Shown here: piece by piece, positions 33,595 through 42,247 of the stretch
Numbering within the stretch: the stretch's first letter is position 1
How the letters are laid out: each line of letters starts with the position of its first letter
Assembly (NCBI GenBank): GCA_934621885.1
Contig: CAKTUH010000004.1
Coordinates: 1-64,000, forward strand
DNA: 64,000 nt
Source: an uncultured Collinsella sp.
Lineage (GTDB): Bacteria; Actinomycetota; Coriobacteriia; Coriobacteriales; Coriobacteriaceae
Reading direction: 5' to 3'
Made by a program: the position numbers and the translations under genes
The notes under the pieces: model-generated
Database searches by the model: none
Seen by the model: the letters and a program-made list of their open reading frames with translations, nothing else
What the model was told of the DNA's origin: nothing

Positions 33595-33895
33595 AAAAAA
33601 GCGCCCGTCCCTGCAAGCTGGGACGAAGCGCCACAAAACGGGCAGACTGCCCGCAAAAGCTCTTCGCTTAACCACCCAGCTTAGATGCCCTCGCCCGCGT
33701 CGCCGCGCGCTCGCATCCGTTACTCGGCTGGCCTGTATCGACGACCATCTCGGCGATGTCTACTAAGACGAACCTGTTCGGCACGTCCGTTGGGACCGCA
33801 GCTCCGGGGTGATTTTCATCGGTCGCATGCACGGGTTCTCAGCACTCCCCGCTCTCTGTGGCATGCGGATGGCCGACTACTCGTCCCCATCAACG
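33595..33895 (-). promoter_or_regulatory. T-box riboswitch leader of ileS (isoleucine specifier)
   Basis: Reading the minus strand from 33895: GATGGGGACGAGTAGT with the AGTA loop-E motif (33881-33878), AGAGAG (33857-33852), GTGCTGAGAACC, the specifier ATC in GAAAATCACC (33813-33811), GAGCTGCGGTC, then GGGTGG (33677-33672) as the T-box core, and finally a terminator GCGCTTCGTCCC with GGGACGGGCGC (33631-33601) and TTTTTT. Uncharged tRNA-Ile should favour antitermination and raise ileS expression. The bases after GGGTGG are TTAAGCG rather than the common ACCGCG. The element fills most of the 486-bp gap 33552-34037. Confidence 0.88.
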
Positions 33896-34037
33896 CTTAT
33901 GCGCTGTATGGTAGCACGGTCCGCGCCGGCGAAAAACCCTCAACACTGGTTTTATACGTTCGAAATTTCTCACGGACGCAGACCTTCTCTTGGAGCAAAA
34001 TACCTGAAAGCACTTTATCGAGCGAAAGAAGGTTGCT

Positions 34038-35126
34038 ATGCGCACGATTGGAATGAGCGACTACACCGTTGGCGAGGACTGCTTTGCCGAGCTGCCCACC
34101 GCACTGGCAGAGTACGGAGCGACAAAGGTTGCCATCATTGGCGGCAAGCGCGCCCTGGCCGCGGCGCTGCCGGGTATCGAGGCGGCACTTGAGGGCACCG
34201 GTGTCGAGGTTCTGGAGACGCGCGTCTACGGCACCAACAGCACGCGTGCCAATATAGCCAAGGTCGTGAACTCCCCTGCCTGCCAGGAGGCTGACGTGCT
34301 CATCGCCTGCGGCGGCGGCAAGGCGCTCGACACCGTTAAGACCGCGGCCATCGAGCTCAGGAAGATCGTCTTCACCGTCCCGACGATCTGCTCCAACTGC
34401 TCTGCCGCGACCGCCATTGCCGTCGTGTACAACGACGACGGCTCGCTCGAGGGCTATTCGTATCCCAACCGCCCCGCGCACATCTTCATCAATCCCAAGA
34501 TCATCGCCGAGGCACCGGCGGAGTACTTCTGGGCCGGCGTGGGCGACGCCCTGTCTAAGCAGCCCGAGGTCGAGTACGCCACGAGCGCCGGCAACCTGGA
34601 GCACACAGCCGGCCTTGGCCTGGCACTTGCCCACACCTGCTCCGAGCCGCTGTTTACCTATGGCGTCCAGGGCCTCGAGGATGTTCGTCAGGACCTGTCG
34701 AGTGAGGCTGTCAAGCAGATCGCACTCGACATCGTGGTCAATACGGGCTATGTCTCGAACCTCACGAACCAGAACGATTACTACTACAACTCGAGCGTGG
34801 CGCACGCGTTCTACAACGCCACCTGCAGCATCCCGCGCGAGGGAACGTATCTACACGGCGAGGTCGTGAGCCTGGGCGTGCTCGTACTGTTTGCCTATAC
34901 GGGCGATACCGAGAACCTTGAGCGCTACGCTGCCTTTAACAAGCAGATGGGCCTGCCCGTGACGCTTGAGCAGGTCGGTCTTACCGAGAAGGACATCCCG
35001 GCCCTGTGCGAGTACGCGCACGCCACCAATGAGTGGAAGCAGGGCAACCCGGAGCCCTTCACCGACGAGAAGTTCGCCGCCGCCATCAAGGCCGCCAACG
35101 CCTACGGCCACACGCTGCTGGCCTAA
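34038..35126 (+). CDS. gldA: Iron-containing alcohol dehydrogenase, glycerol dehydrogenase type
   Basis: 362 residues, normal for GldA. The NAD-binding motif GGGKALDTVK is at about residues 90-99; metal-site positions are GVGDALSKQPE (Asp) and HAFYNATC, with a His in YLHGEVVSLGVLV. The family oxidises glycerol to dihydroxyacetone or reduces related diols; substrate not proven here. The start ATG 34038 has AAGAAGG upstream. It is divergent from the ileS T-box leader, monocistronic, and ends in a hairpin repeat with a T-run. Confidence 0.85.
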   Translation: MRTIGMSDYTVGEDCFAELPTALAEYGATKVAIIGGKRALAAALPGIEAALEGTGVEVLETRVYGTNSTRANIAKVVNSPACQEADVLIACGGGKALDTVKTAAIELRKIVFTVPTICSNCSAATAIAVVYNDDGSLEGYSYPNRPAHIFINPKIIAEAPAEYFWAGVGDALSKQPEVEYATSAGNLEHTAGLGLALAHTCSEPLFTYGVQGLEDVRQDLSSEAVKQIALDIVVNTGYVSNLTNQNDYYYNSSVAHAFYNATCSIPREGTYLHGEVVSLGVLVLFAYTGDTENLERYAAFNKQMGLPVTLEQVGLTEKDIPALCEYAHATNEWKQGNPEPFTDEKFAAAIKAANAYGHTLLA

Positions 35127-35132
35127 CCGACC

Positions 35133-35175
35133 AAAACCACCACAAGGGGGACAGTCACCTTTGTGGTGGTTTTTT
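35133..35175 (+). repeat. Hairpin repeat, CCACCACAAAGG family (copy 2), likely terminator
   Basis: AAAACCACCACAAGGG (35133-35148) pairs with CCTTTGTGGTGGTTTT (35158-35173) with one mismatch, followed by TT. It begins 7 bp after the gldA-like stop and should terminate it; the opposite strand serves the convergent DUF523 gene. It matches the inverted copy at 27368-27410 at nearly every base, including the loop. Confidence 0.8.
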
Positions 35176-35629
35176 ATTGCTCCAGCATACTCAGGTCGAA
35201 TTCACTTGCCGGGATAACGCGGTAGCCGTGGCGCAGGAGTAGATCGACGAAGACACCGTTGCCCGCCGTGAGTGTGCCGCTGAAGGACCCGTCGTAGATA
35301 CGGCCCACGCCGCACGAGGGGCTGCGGTCCTGCAGGATGCAAGCGACGATCTCATCCGGGCCACCCGCCTGTTCGCACATATCGAGCGCGCGCTGGGCGC
35401 CCAAGCGAAACTCGCGGTCGACCGACACGCCCTCGCGGGTGCGAACCCCACCGTCCACAATCTCGGATGGGTCGCGCGGCGTCGGCAGGCCGCCAAAGAC
35501 CTCGGGGCACACCAGCAGCACCTCGGTCCCCGTGCGCTCGCAGGCCTCAACCAGCTCACGGCGGTAGTTATCGAGCCCGTTGTACTTGCAGCTCTCGCCC
35601 ATCAAGCAAGCGCTCACCACGATCTTCAT
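35174..35629 (-). CDS. DUF523 family protein (YbbK-like)
   Basis: 151 residues. DUF523 signature: VVSACLMGESCKYNG near the N-terminus, LLVCPEVFGGLPTPR and ILQDRSPSCGVGRIYDG. The conserved Cys residues suggest metal or thiol chemistry; the family has no established function that I know of. I start at ATG 35629 (MKIVVSACL) with AAAGG upstream; longer starts to 35671 run into the ftsH terminator hairpin. It is followed by the convergent gldA-like gene. Confidence 0.85.
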   Translation of the reverse strand: MKIVVSACLMGESCKYNGLDNYRRELVEACERTGTEVLLVCPEVFGGLPTPRDPSEIVDGGVRTREGVSVDREFRLGAQRALDMCEQAGGPDEIVACILQDRSPSCGVGRIYDGSFSGTLTAGNGVFVDLLLRHGYRVIPASEFDLSMLEQ

Positions 35630-35646
35630 TTCCATCCTTTCCCAGC

Positions 35647-35683
35647 AAAACGCCCCATTTGAGATCGTCACTCAAATGGGGCG
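35647..35683 (-). terminator. Terminator downstream of ftsH
   Basis: CGCCCCATTTGAG (35651-35663) and CTCAAATGGGGCG (35671-35683) form a perfect 13-bp stem with a 7-base loop, followed by TTTTGC on the minus strand. It is 22 bp past the ftsH stop. Confidence 0.85.
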
Positions 35684-35704
35684 TTCGACGCTATACGACC
35701 AGTC

Positions 35705-37612
35705 TTACTGCTGCTTCGGCATTAGTGGGTTCTCACGCGTGAGGAGATTCATGAACTCCTCGCCCGTGATGGTCTCCTTCTTATACAGATAACGAGCCAG
35801 CTCATGGAGCTTGAACTTGTTCTCCTTCAGGATCTGAAGGGCGCGATCGTGCGCATCCTCAATCAACTTGGCGACAATCGCGTCCACACGCTCGGCAGTA
35901 CCGGGAGCGCAGGTGAGCGACGTGTCCTGGTTGAGGTACGCGTTCTGAACAGTACCGAGCGCCATCATGCCAAACTCGTCAGACATACCAAAGCGCGTCA
36001 CCATGTTGCGGGCGAGCTTGGTAGCCTGCTCGATATCGTTGGCAGCACCGGTCGTCATCTCGCCAAAGATGAGCTCCTCGGCCGCGCGACCACCGCAATA
36101 GACGGCGAGCTTGTCCAGAACCTCCTGGCGCGTGGTCAGGAAGCGCTCGTCCTCCTCGACCTGCATGGTGTAGCCCAGCGCACCGCTCGTACGCGGCACG
36201 ATGGTGATTTTCGTGACCGGCGCGGAGCCCTTCTGGCGGGCGGCGACGATGGCGTGGCCGATCTCGTGATAGGACACGACCTGCTTCTCATGGTCGGACA
36301 GCACCGTGGACTTACGCTGCTGACCAGCGATAACAACCTCCACCGACTCCTCAAAGTCATCCTGCGTGGCGCGCTTGCGGCCCTCGCGGACGGCGCGCAG
36401 CGCACCCTCGTTGATGATATTGGCCAGGTCGGCACCCGAGGCACCGGGCGTGGCGCGGGCAATGGCGGTCAGGTCGATCGGCGGCTGGGTCTTCACGCTC
36501 TTGGCATGCAGCTCGAGGATGTTCTTACGGCCGGTCAGGTCGGGCAACTCGACGGGAATGCGACGATCAAAGCGGCCGGGACGCAGCAGAGCCGGATCGA
36601 GGCTGTCGGGACGGTTGGTCGCGGCCAAAACAACGATACCCTTGTGGTTGTCGAATCCGTCCATCTCGGTCAGCAGCTGGTTGAGTGTCTGCTCGCGCTC
36701 GTCGTTGCCACTAAAGCCGCCGCCGTCGCGCTTCTTGCCGATGGTATCGATCTCATCGATAAAGACGATGCACGGGGCCTTTTCCTTGGCCTGCTTAAAC
36801 AGGTCACGCACCTTGGCGGCGCCACGACCGACGAACATCTCGACGAACTCGGAACCCGAAATGCTAAAGAACGGCACGCCCGCCTCGCCGGCAACGGCCT
36901 TGGCGAGCAGGGTCTTACCGGTACCCGGAGGGCCAACGAGTAGGGCACCGCGCGGCAGCTTGGCGCCGATCTCCTCGTAGCGCTGCGGCTTCTCCAGAAA
37001 GTCGACGACCTCTTTGAGGGACTCCTTGGCCTCTTCCTGGCCGGCGACGTCCTTAAAGGTCACGCCCACATCCTTGGAGGCGATCACGCGTGCGCCGGAC
37101 TTGCCCAGTCCGCCGCCGCCAAAACCGCCGCCGCCAAAGTTCATCGACGGGCCGTCATCGCCCATGGCCTTCTTCATGCGGCGGTTGAGCCACCAACCGA
37201 TGAGGAAGAAAATCGCCATGGGGAGAATAAGCGTGAGCAGGTAGTAGGTCATCAGGCCCGAGTTTTTATCGGGAACGACCGACTCCAGCGAAGCACCGGA
37301 TTCAAGCACGCGATCGGTAAAGCCAGCATCATTCGGCACACCGGTCGTCTTGTAGGCGATGTTCTCGTCCTCGCCCTTCTTGGTGTAATAAATCGTGTAA
37401 TCGTCCGTGTTGTACTCGACCTTGTCGACGCTCTTCTTATCGAGCGCTTTGACAAACGTCGAGTAGTCGGTCTTCGTAATCTGCTGCGTGTGACCGATGT
37501 TAGGGAACAGAACGGTCGAGAGCACGAGGTAGACGACGAAGGCGATGAGCACGTAGAGGATCATATTCCGTCTACGTTTGTTGTCATCCATCTCCATCTG
37601 CTTGAACTCCAT
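35705..37612 (-). CDS. ftsH: ATP-dependent zinc metalloprotease FtsH
   Basis: 635 residues. An N-terminal membrane helix (about 17-35), a short extracytoplasmic domain, a second helix (about 121-139), then the AAA+ module with [13 protein letters not shown] and [14 protein letters not shown], the second region of homology [18 protein letters not shown], and the M41 protease site [10 protein letters not shown]. It degrades membrane and some soluble proteins. All motifs are intact. ATG 37612 is used; in-frame ATGs at 37597 and 37591 are possible. It is divergent from the cobalamin adenosyltransferase gene. Confidence 0.97.
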   Translation of the reverse strand: MEFKQMEMDDNKRRRNMILYVLIAFVVYLVLSTVLFPNIGHTQQITKTDYSTFVKALDKKSVDKVEYNTDDYTIYYTKKGEDENIAYKTTGVPNDAGFTDRVLESGASLESVVPDKNSGLMTYYLLTLILPMAIFFLIGWWLNRRMKKAMGDDGPSMNFGGGGFGGGGLGKSGARVIASKDVGVTFKDVAGQEEAKESLKEVVDFLEKPQRYEEIGAKLPRGALLVGPPGTGKTLLAKAVAGEAGVPFFSISGSEFVEMFVGRGAAKVRDLFKQAKEKAPCIVFIDEIDTIGKKRDGGGFSGNDEREQTLNQLLTEMDGFDNHKGIVVLAATNRPDSLDPALLRPGRFDRRIPVELPDLTGRKNILELHAKSVKTQPPIDLTAIARATPGASGADLANIINEGALRAVREGRKRATQDDFEESVEVVIAGQQRKSTVLSDHEKQVVSYHEIGHAIVAARQKGSAPVTKITIVPRTSGALGYTMQVEEDERFLTTRQEVLDKLAVYCGGRAAEELIFGEMTTGAANDIEQATKLARNMVTRFGMSDEFGMMALGTVQNAYLNQDTSLTCAPGTAERVDAIVAKLIEDAHDRALQILKENKFKLHELARYLYKKETITGEEFMNLLTRENPLMPKQQ

Positions 37613-37689
37613 CTACTGGGGTTGATAATGCTTTCTAGAATACCCAACCCGGGCGGCGATAAACCGACGCCGGGCACGAAAGGACAGAG

Positions 37690-38175
37690 ATGGCATCACT
37701 GAAAGTCGGCAAGGTTCAAATCTATACGGGCGACGGCAAGGGCAAGACGACGGCTGCGCTGGGGCTCGCGCTGCGCGCCACGGGCTATGGACTCGACGTG
37801 CTCATGCTGCAGTTTGCCAAGAAGCTACACTGCGCCGAGCATGACGCAGCGCCGCGTTTGGGGCTGCGCATTGTGCAGGCAGACCGCGACACACCCGAGG
37901 CCTGCGCCGCACAAATCATGGAACTGGCACACGAACAGATTTCGCAGGTCGACGTGCTAATCCTGGACGAACTGGGCGAGGCCATGCGCCGCGGCTTTGC
38001 TACGCGCGAGGATGTCGAGGAACTAATCGCGATGAAACCCGCCACCACAGAACTCGTGCTCACCGGCCGTGGCCTGTTACCCCTCACCGACCTCGCCGAT
38101 CTGGTCACCGAAATGCGCCCCGTCAAACACTACTTCGACGAAGGCCTCCTAGCCCGCCAAGGCATCGAATACTAG
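37690..38175 (+). CDS. cobA: Cob(I)alamin/corrinoid adenosyltransferase, CobA/BtuR type
   Basis: 161 residues. P-loop GDGKGKTTAALGLALRA (about 14-30), LILDELGEAM and the family ending with TGRGLLPL and LADLVTEMRPVKHYFDEG. It transfers the adenosyl group of ATP to Co(I) corrinoids in B12 synthesis or salvage. GAAAGGACAG precedes the start. It is alone, with no other cobalamin genes in the window. Its TAG stop (38173-38175) coincides with the first three bases of the RAYT element, so the natural C-terminus may have been altered by that insertion. Confidence 0.9.
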   Translation: MASLKVGKVQIYTGDGKGKTTAALGLALRATGYGLDVLMLQFAKKLHCAEHDAAPRLGLRIVQADRDTPEACAAQIMELAHEQISQVDVLILDELGEAMRRGFATREDVEELIAMKPATTELVLTGRGLLPLTDLADLVTEMRPVKHYFDEGLLARQGIEY

Positions 38176-38220
38176 TCATTGGGGACGTTCTTTAATGACT
38201 AGTCGCAGGGGACACTCTTT
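38173..38220 (+). repeat. Left REP-like end of the RAYT element
   Basis: Outer 20-bp terminal repeat, then ATGACTAGTCGCAGGGGACA and CTCTTT. It contains the 8-bp palindrome GACTAGTC and two GGGGAC cores. Its first three bases are the stop codon of the cobA-like gene. Confidence 0.85.
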
Positions 38221-38246
38221 CCAGGAAAAGGACAGCCAATCAGATC

Positions 38247-39017
38247 CTAAATTTTACGCCAGCCCACCGTACCATTTGCTATCGTTGCACGACCAAGACC
38301 AACGGCCCTAACAATTTGGTTGACCGTCAGGCCCGCTCTCCGCATCTTGCAAAGAATGGGCTTACGCTCGATTGGACTCATCGTCTTGATGTCCGCCAGA
38401 GAGGCGGGCAATGCAATTTCCTTAGCAATCTTGAGCACTTCATCGTCAAGAACACGTGGGCGAGGCTCGGCATCATAAGGCGCGTCTTCAAGCCGTTCAT
38501 CGAGATAGCATCGATAGGCCAATGAACCGCCCACAAGATCCAGCACGATGCCGGGGTCACAAAAACCAAATCCATCATAGCCATAAGCATATGCTCGATA
38601 GCTCGACCAACGATAGTTATCGACGGCAGATACGCCCGCCTTAACCGGATTCATATGAATATAATCCGCGAGAGCAATGGCCTGGACATCATTCTCAACA
38701 GGAATGTTCTTAAACCTATCCTGAAACAAATGCCCCACGCGGTCAGTTTTGCGATTGAAATATTTGACGTACGAGGTAAGAACACCGCTCATGCACGACG
38801 AAATTCTCCTATGCGGATCATCAACCATAAGATGAAAGTGGTTCGACATGAGACACCACGCCGTAACGTCAACACCATTTCCGACAAGCTTATCTTCAAA
38901 CAAGCTGAGCATTCGGTATCGATCTTCGTCATCTTCGAAGATGCAAATGCCACCGTTTCCGCGCGCGATTATGTGGTTACAACCCGTCAAAGAAACTATT
39001 CGACCCGTTCGTGGCAT
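38247..39017 (-). CDS. REP-associated tyrosine transposase (RAYT, Y1/HUH family)
   Basis: 256 residues. The Y1 transposase domain shows the metal-binding HUH motif in WCLMSNHFHLMV (about residue 60) and the catalytic Tyr in SYVKYFNRKTDRVGHLFQDR (about 90-109), then YIHMNPVKAGVS and YRWSSYRAYAYG, all typical of RAYTs, which nick single-stranded DNA at REP palindromes. The last ~55 residues add a helix-turn-helix-like module (MRRAGLTVNQIVRAVGLGR). The start ATG 39017 has GGGAGGG upstream. Its base composition is lower in G+C than the neighbours, suggesting transfer. It looks intact, with no frameshift seen. Confidence 0.9.
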   Translation of the reverse strand: MPRTGRIVSLTGCNHIIARGNGGICIFEDDEDRYRMLSLFEDKLVGNGVDVTAWCLMSNHFHLMVDDPHRRISSCMSGVLTSYVKYFNRKTDRVGHLFQDRFKNIPVENDVQAIALADYIHMNPVKAGVSAVDNYRWSSYRAYAYGYDGFGFCDPGIVLDLVGGSLAYRCYLDERLEDAPYDAEPRPRVLDDEVLKIAKEIALPASLADIKTMSPIERKPILCKMRRAGLTVNQIVRAVGLGRATIANGTVGWRKI

Positions 39018-39148
39018 ATCGCCCTCCCATCTCGAAACCCTGCGGGCACCATCTGATAGGCGCGGACGATTCAAATTTGCTAAGCCCGTTATGCCAGTTT
39101 ACATGGCCACATAATGCGTCACGAATGAAAACCCGAAAATCGTGTCGC

Positions 39149-39223
39149 AAAGAGTGTCCCCAACGACTAGTCATTCAAGAACGTCCCCAACGACTAGTCG
39201 TTTAAGAACGTCCCCAATGACTA
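39149..39223 (-). repeat. Right REP-like end of the RAYT element with a tandem 27-bp unit
   Basis: AAAGAGTGTCCCC is followed by two tandem 27-bp units (39162-39188 and 39189-39215; each AACGACTAGTC, then a variable TT segment, then AAGAACGTCCCC) and the terminal AATGACTA. It is the inverted counterpart of the left end with one extra unit. Bases 39221-39223 are the stop codon of the MATE gene. Confidence 0.85.
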
Positions 39224-40570
39224 GGCGGTGGCGCGACCGAGCCAGTTGCCGCTGTGATGGTAGACGGTGAACATCGTGGCGGTGATTACCCAGGTTACGG
39301 GGTAGACCAGCAGCAGATGCTCGAGCGAGGGGTCGAGCGGCATAATCGCGAACACCCACGCCACGCGGAGCACGACCGTGCCGAAGATCGTGAGCATCAT
39401 AGGCTGGAAGCTCACGCCAGCGCCACGGATGGAGCCGGACGCGTTTTCGATAATCGAGAAAATCGCGTAAAACGGCGCGATGAAATGAAGAATCGTCGTG
39501 GTGTAAGCCGAAATTGCGGCATCGTCGATAAACAAACGCGACAACGGACCCGAGAACACAAGCAGCACGGCAGACAGGCCACCAATGAGCATAAACGACA
39601 GCACGAGCGACGTGTGATATCCCTTTCGCATGCGATCGTAATTTCGCGCACCAAAGTTCTGCGCCGAGAACGTGGTGATCGACACGCCAAGCGCCTCGGT
39701 CACCATCCAGATAATGCCGTCCAGGCGGCCGGAAAGGCCCCAAGCGGTCGTGACATCGGCACCAAACGAGTTGACCGACACCTGAATCAAAACGTTGGAG
39801 ATCGAATACGCGGCAGACTGAACGCCCAGCGGCAAACCGCACGAAAGCATGCTCTTGCAAATGCCGCGATCGATACCGAGCTTGGATAGCGACAACCGCC
39901 ACGCCCCCGGAGCGCGCATCATGCGGATCACAATCATCGTGGCATTGGTGCAGATAGTCAGCGCCACCGCGATGCCGCAGCCCAGCGCTTCCATATGCAG
40001 CACGGCGACAAAGAGAATGTCGAGTGCCACGTTGACGAAGCAGCCGGAGGCAATAATGACCGCCGGACCGCGCGTGTCGCCCACGGCGCGCAACAGCGCC
40101 GTCCCCATATTGAGCAGCAGCGCCGCAAACATGGCGGCGAAGTAGCAACGGGCATACGCCACACCCTCGGCCAGCAGCTCATGCGGCGTATTCATCAACA
40201 CAAGCATCGGCTCGACAAACACCATGCCCAGAATGGAAATGACAATGCCGCCCACCAGCGCGAGCGTCATGGCCGTATGGACCGATCGGCTCAGGCGCTC
40301 GTCATCGTGCTGACCAAAAAACTGGCCCGTAATGACCGCACAGCCAGCACCCACACCGACGCAAAAACCAATGCAGAGCTCCGTAAGCACCATCGTGGCC
40401 TGAATGCCACCCAGCGCGAGCTTGCCGCCAAACTGACCGACGATATAGGTGCCGATAAGCGTGTATGCCTGCTGAAAAAACGAACTAAAGAAGATGGGAA
40501 CGCACAGCGACAGCAGCTGCTGCCAAATGACGCCCTGCGTTACATCGATAGCCGTAGATTTCTTAGCCAC
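39221..40570 (-). CDS. MATE-family multidrug/sodium efflux transporter
   Basis: 449 residues with about 12 hydrophobic helices in two related halves; PIFFSSFFQQAYTLIGTYIV at the start and GLPLGVQSAAYSISNVLIQ at the start of the second half are family-like. MATE proteins expel drugs or metabolites in exchange for Na+ or H+; substrate unknown. The start is GTG 40570 with GGGGAGGG upstream (a TTG at 40600 has no Shine-Dalgarno). Its TAG stop lies within the end of the RAYT element, so the last residues may be element-derived. Confidence 0.9.
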   Translation of the reverse strand: MAKKSTAIDVTQGVIWQQLLSLCVPIFFSSFFQQAYTLIGTYIVGQFGGKLALGGIQATMVLTELCIGFCVGVGAGCAVITGQFFGQHDDERLSRSVHTAMTLALVGGIVISILGMVFVEPMLVLMNTPHELLAEGVAYARCYFAAMFAALLLNMGTALLRAVGDTRGPAVIIASGCFVNVALDILFVAVLHMEALGCGIAVALTICTNATMIVIRMMRAPGAWRLSLSKLGIDRGICKSMLSCGLPLGVQSAAYSISNVLIQVSVNSFGADVTTAWGLSGRLDGIIWMVTEALGVSITTFSAQNFGARNYDRMRKGYHTSLVLSFMLIGGLSAVLLVFSGPLSRLFIDDAAISAYTTTILHFIAPFYAIFSIIENASGSIRGAGVSFQPMMLTIFGTVVLRVAWVFAIMPLDPSLEHLLLVYPVTWVITATMFTVYHHSGNWLGRATA

Positions 40571-40695
40571 ACGCCCTCCCCACCAGCGTACGTCAAACAA
40601 TAAAACGGCAATTTAAGACCAAAGCCAATACCAGCTTAGCACCGACCGGGATCGGTCGATACACCCCGAATCAGAGCCCGGTGCGAAATATCTAC

Positions 40696-41610
40696 CTAGT
40701 GATACAAACCCGGCTGGTAGTGGTACTCGTTGCTCACATGCGGGCACAGCTGCCAAAAGGCGACAGCACTTGCCGCGGCCACGTTGAGCGAATCGACCCC
40801 ATGCGCCATCGGAATACGCACGGCGCGGTCGCAGCCTGCAATGGTCTTGGCGCCCAAGCCAGCACCCTCGGTGCCCATAAAGATTGCCAGGCGGTCAATC
40901 TCCTGCAGCACGGGATCGTCCAACGACACCGAATCATCCGTCAACGCCATGGCGGCACACGAAAAGTCGGCATCGTGCAGCGCCGCCAGCCCATCATGCG
41001 GCCATACGCGCGCCTCGCTGCCAATGCGCGTCCAGGGCACCTGGAACACCGTGCCCATGCTCACGCGGGCCGAGCGACGGTACAGCGGATCACAGCAAGT
41101 GGGGCTCACCAAAATGCCATCGATGTTCAGCGCAGCCGCCGAGCGGAAAATCGCGCCGACGTTGGTGTGGTCGACAATGCCCTCGAGCACGCACACGCGC
41201 ACCGGGCGCTCCCCCGCCGCCTCGACGACGCCGCCCAAGAACTCGGCTACTGGAATCTGTCGCGGACGACGAAATGCCGCGAGCGCACCGCGCGTCACGT
41301 TAAAACCCGTCAGCCGCTCCATGAGCTCCATCGAGGCCACGAACACGGGAACCGGACCCGCGCCCTCGCGCACAGCCAGACGCTCAAACAGCGGCATCAT
41401 CTGGTCGAGCCAGCGCTCGCCCAAAAGAAAGCTCACCGGCTCGTATCCGGCGCGAACCGCACGCTCGATGACCTTGGCACTCTCGGCGATAAAAATGCCC
41501 TTCTGCGGCTCCAGCACGCAGCGCAGCTCACGCTCGGTCAGTCGCACGTAGGCATCAAGCCGCTCGTCCTCGAGCGAATCGATTCGCAGCACCTCAACGG
41601 CATCAGTCAT
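40696..41610 (-). CDS. TrmH/SpoU-family RNA 2'-O-methyltransferase
   Basis: 304 residues. An N-terminal substrate-binding domain (GIFIAESAKVIERAVRAGYE) precedes the SPOUT domain with the trefoil-knot motifs DHTNVGAIFRSAAALNIDGI, FMGTEGAGLGAKTI and IPMAHGVDSLNVAAASAVAF. The enzyme methylates ribose in rRNA or tRNA with SAM; target unknown. ATG 41610 is chosen, with AAGGTG about nine bases upstream; the frame to 41643 starts without support. It sits 109 bp from folA. Confidence 0.9.
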   Translation of the reverse strand: MTDAVEVLRIDSLEDERLDAYVRLTERELRCVLEPQKGIFIAESAKVIERAVRAGYEPVSFLLGERWLDQMMPLFERLAVREGAGPVPVFVASMELMERLTGFNVTRGALAAFRRPRQIPVAEFLGGVVEAAGERPVRVCVLEGIVDHTNVGAIFRSAAALNIDGILVSPTCCDPLYRRSARVSMGTVFQVPWTRIGSEARVWPHDGLAALHDADFSCAAMALTDDSVSLDDPVLQEIDRLAIFMGTEGAGLGAKTIAGCDRAVRIPMAHGVDSLNVAAASAVAFWQLCPHVSNEYHYQPGLYH

Positions 41611-41719
41611 AGCAGCCAGCCCGCACCTTTCTTTACAGCGCATCTATACCAAACGAGGCGACGCTAAGCGCCGCCCCATGCATTCAAACAAACCGATGAT
41701 ACCGTTCACGCCAGACGAT

Positions 41720-42238
41720 TTACGCCTCAACGCGACGATACGTCACGAACTCATAATCGACACCCTCGTCGCCCTCGCCCGAGGCAATCGTGGCAACACC
41801 GTCACGCCGCGCAATCTCCCACGCGGGATCGGCATCCAGATCGGGAAAGTACGTATCCACGGCATGCACGCAATGGTCATGCGTAACCTCGGCCTCGGCG
41901 CAATACGGCAAAAACTGCCGATACACCTCGCCGCCACCGATTACCCACGCAACGGGCTCATCGGCCACGGCGGCCAAGGCCTCGTCAACGCTATGCACCA
42001 CGTCGACACCCTCGGGCGCAAAGCCTTGGTCGCGCGTGAGCACAATGTTGCGGCGATTCTTGAGCGGACGCCCGCCGGGAAAACTCAGCAGCGTCTTGCG
42101 TCCCATAATGACCGGGCAGCCTTTGGTGCACGCCACAAAATGACGCATGTCGGCGCGATTGGACACGACCATGTCACCCTCGCACCCAATGCCCCAATCG
42201 TCACACACGGCGACAATGGCGGAAAGCTTACACGTCAT
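41720..42238 (-). CDS. folA: Dihydrofolate reductase
   Basis: 172 residues. It makes tetrahydrofolate with NADPH. Motifs: SAIVAVCDDWGIGCEGDMVV at the N-terminus, CPVIMGRKTLLSFPGGRPL, and VIGGGEVYRQFLPYC; the substrate-binding acidic residue appears as Asp in RADMRHF. It directly follows thyA (thyA stop to ATG 9 bp), so it regenerates folate oxidised by thymidylate synthase. A GTG at 42247 abuts the thyA stop; ATG 42238 with AGGTG six bases upstream is preferred. Confidence 0.95.
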   Translation of the reverse strand: MTCKLSAIVAVCDDWGIGCEGDMVVSNRADMRHFVACTKGCPVIMGRKTLLSFPGGRPLKNRRNIVLTRDQGFAPEGVDVVHSVDEALAAVADEPVAWVIGGGEVYRQFLPYCAEAEVTHDHCVHAVDTYFPDLDADPAWEIARRDGVATIASGEGDEGVDYEFVTYRRVEA

Positions 42239-42247
42239 GCGCGTCAC

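Larger units (their letters stand above)
38173..39223. mobile_element. RAYT element: transposase gene bracketed by inverted REP-like arrays
   Basis: A 1,051-bp unit whose two outer ends are perfect 20-bp inverted repeats (TAGTCATTGGGGACGTTCTT at 38173-38192, its reverse complement at 39204-39223). Both ends continue inward as arrays of GACTAGTC plus TTGGGGAC and finish with GGGGACACTCTTT. It holds one RAYT transposase gene on the minus strand, which is visibly A+T-richer than its neighbours. It lies between the convergent cobA-like and MATE genes. No target duplication is seen, as expected for HUH Y1 enzymes. Confidence 0.8.

Noticed and set aside
30780..33671. 963-codon open frame on the plus strand opposite ileS
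   Set aside because: Antisense shadow of a complete IleRS caused by high third-position G+C; no recognisable domain or Shine-Dalgarno.
33685..34192. Plus-strand frames upstream of and overlapping the gldA-like gene
   Set aside because: They overlap the T-box leader on the other strand or lie out of frame with the gldA-like gene.
39149..39223. Short tandem repeat array that could be read as a CRISPR
   Set aside because: The 27-bp units are contiguous with no spacers, only two full copies occur, and they match the transposon end; no cas genes are present.
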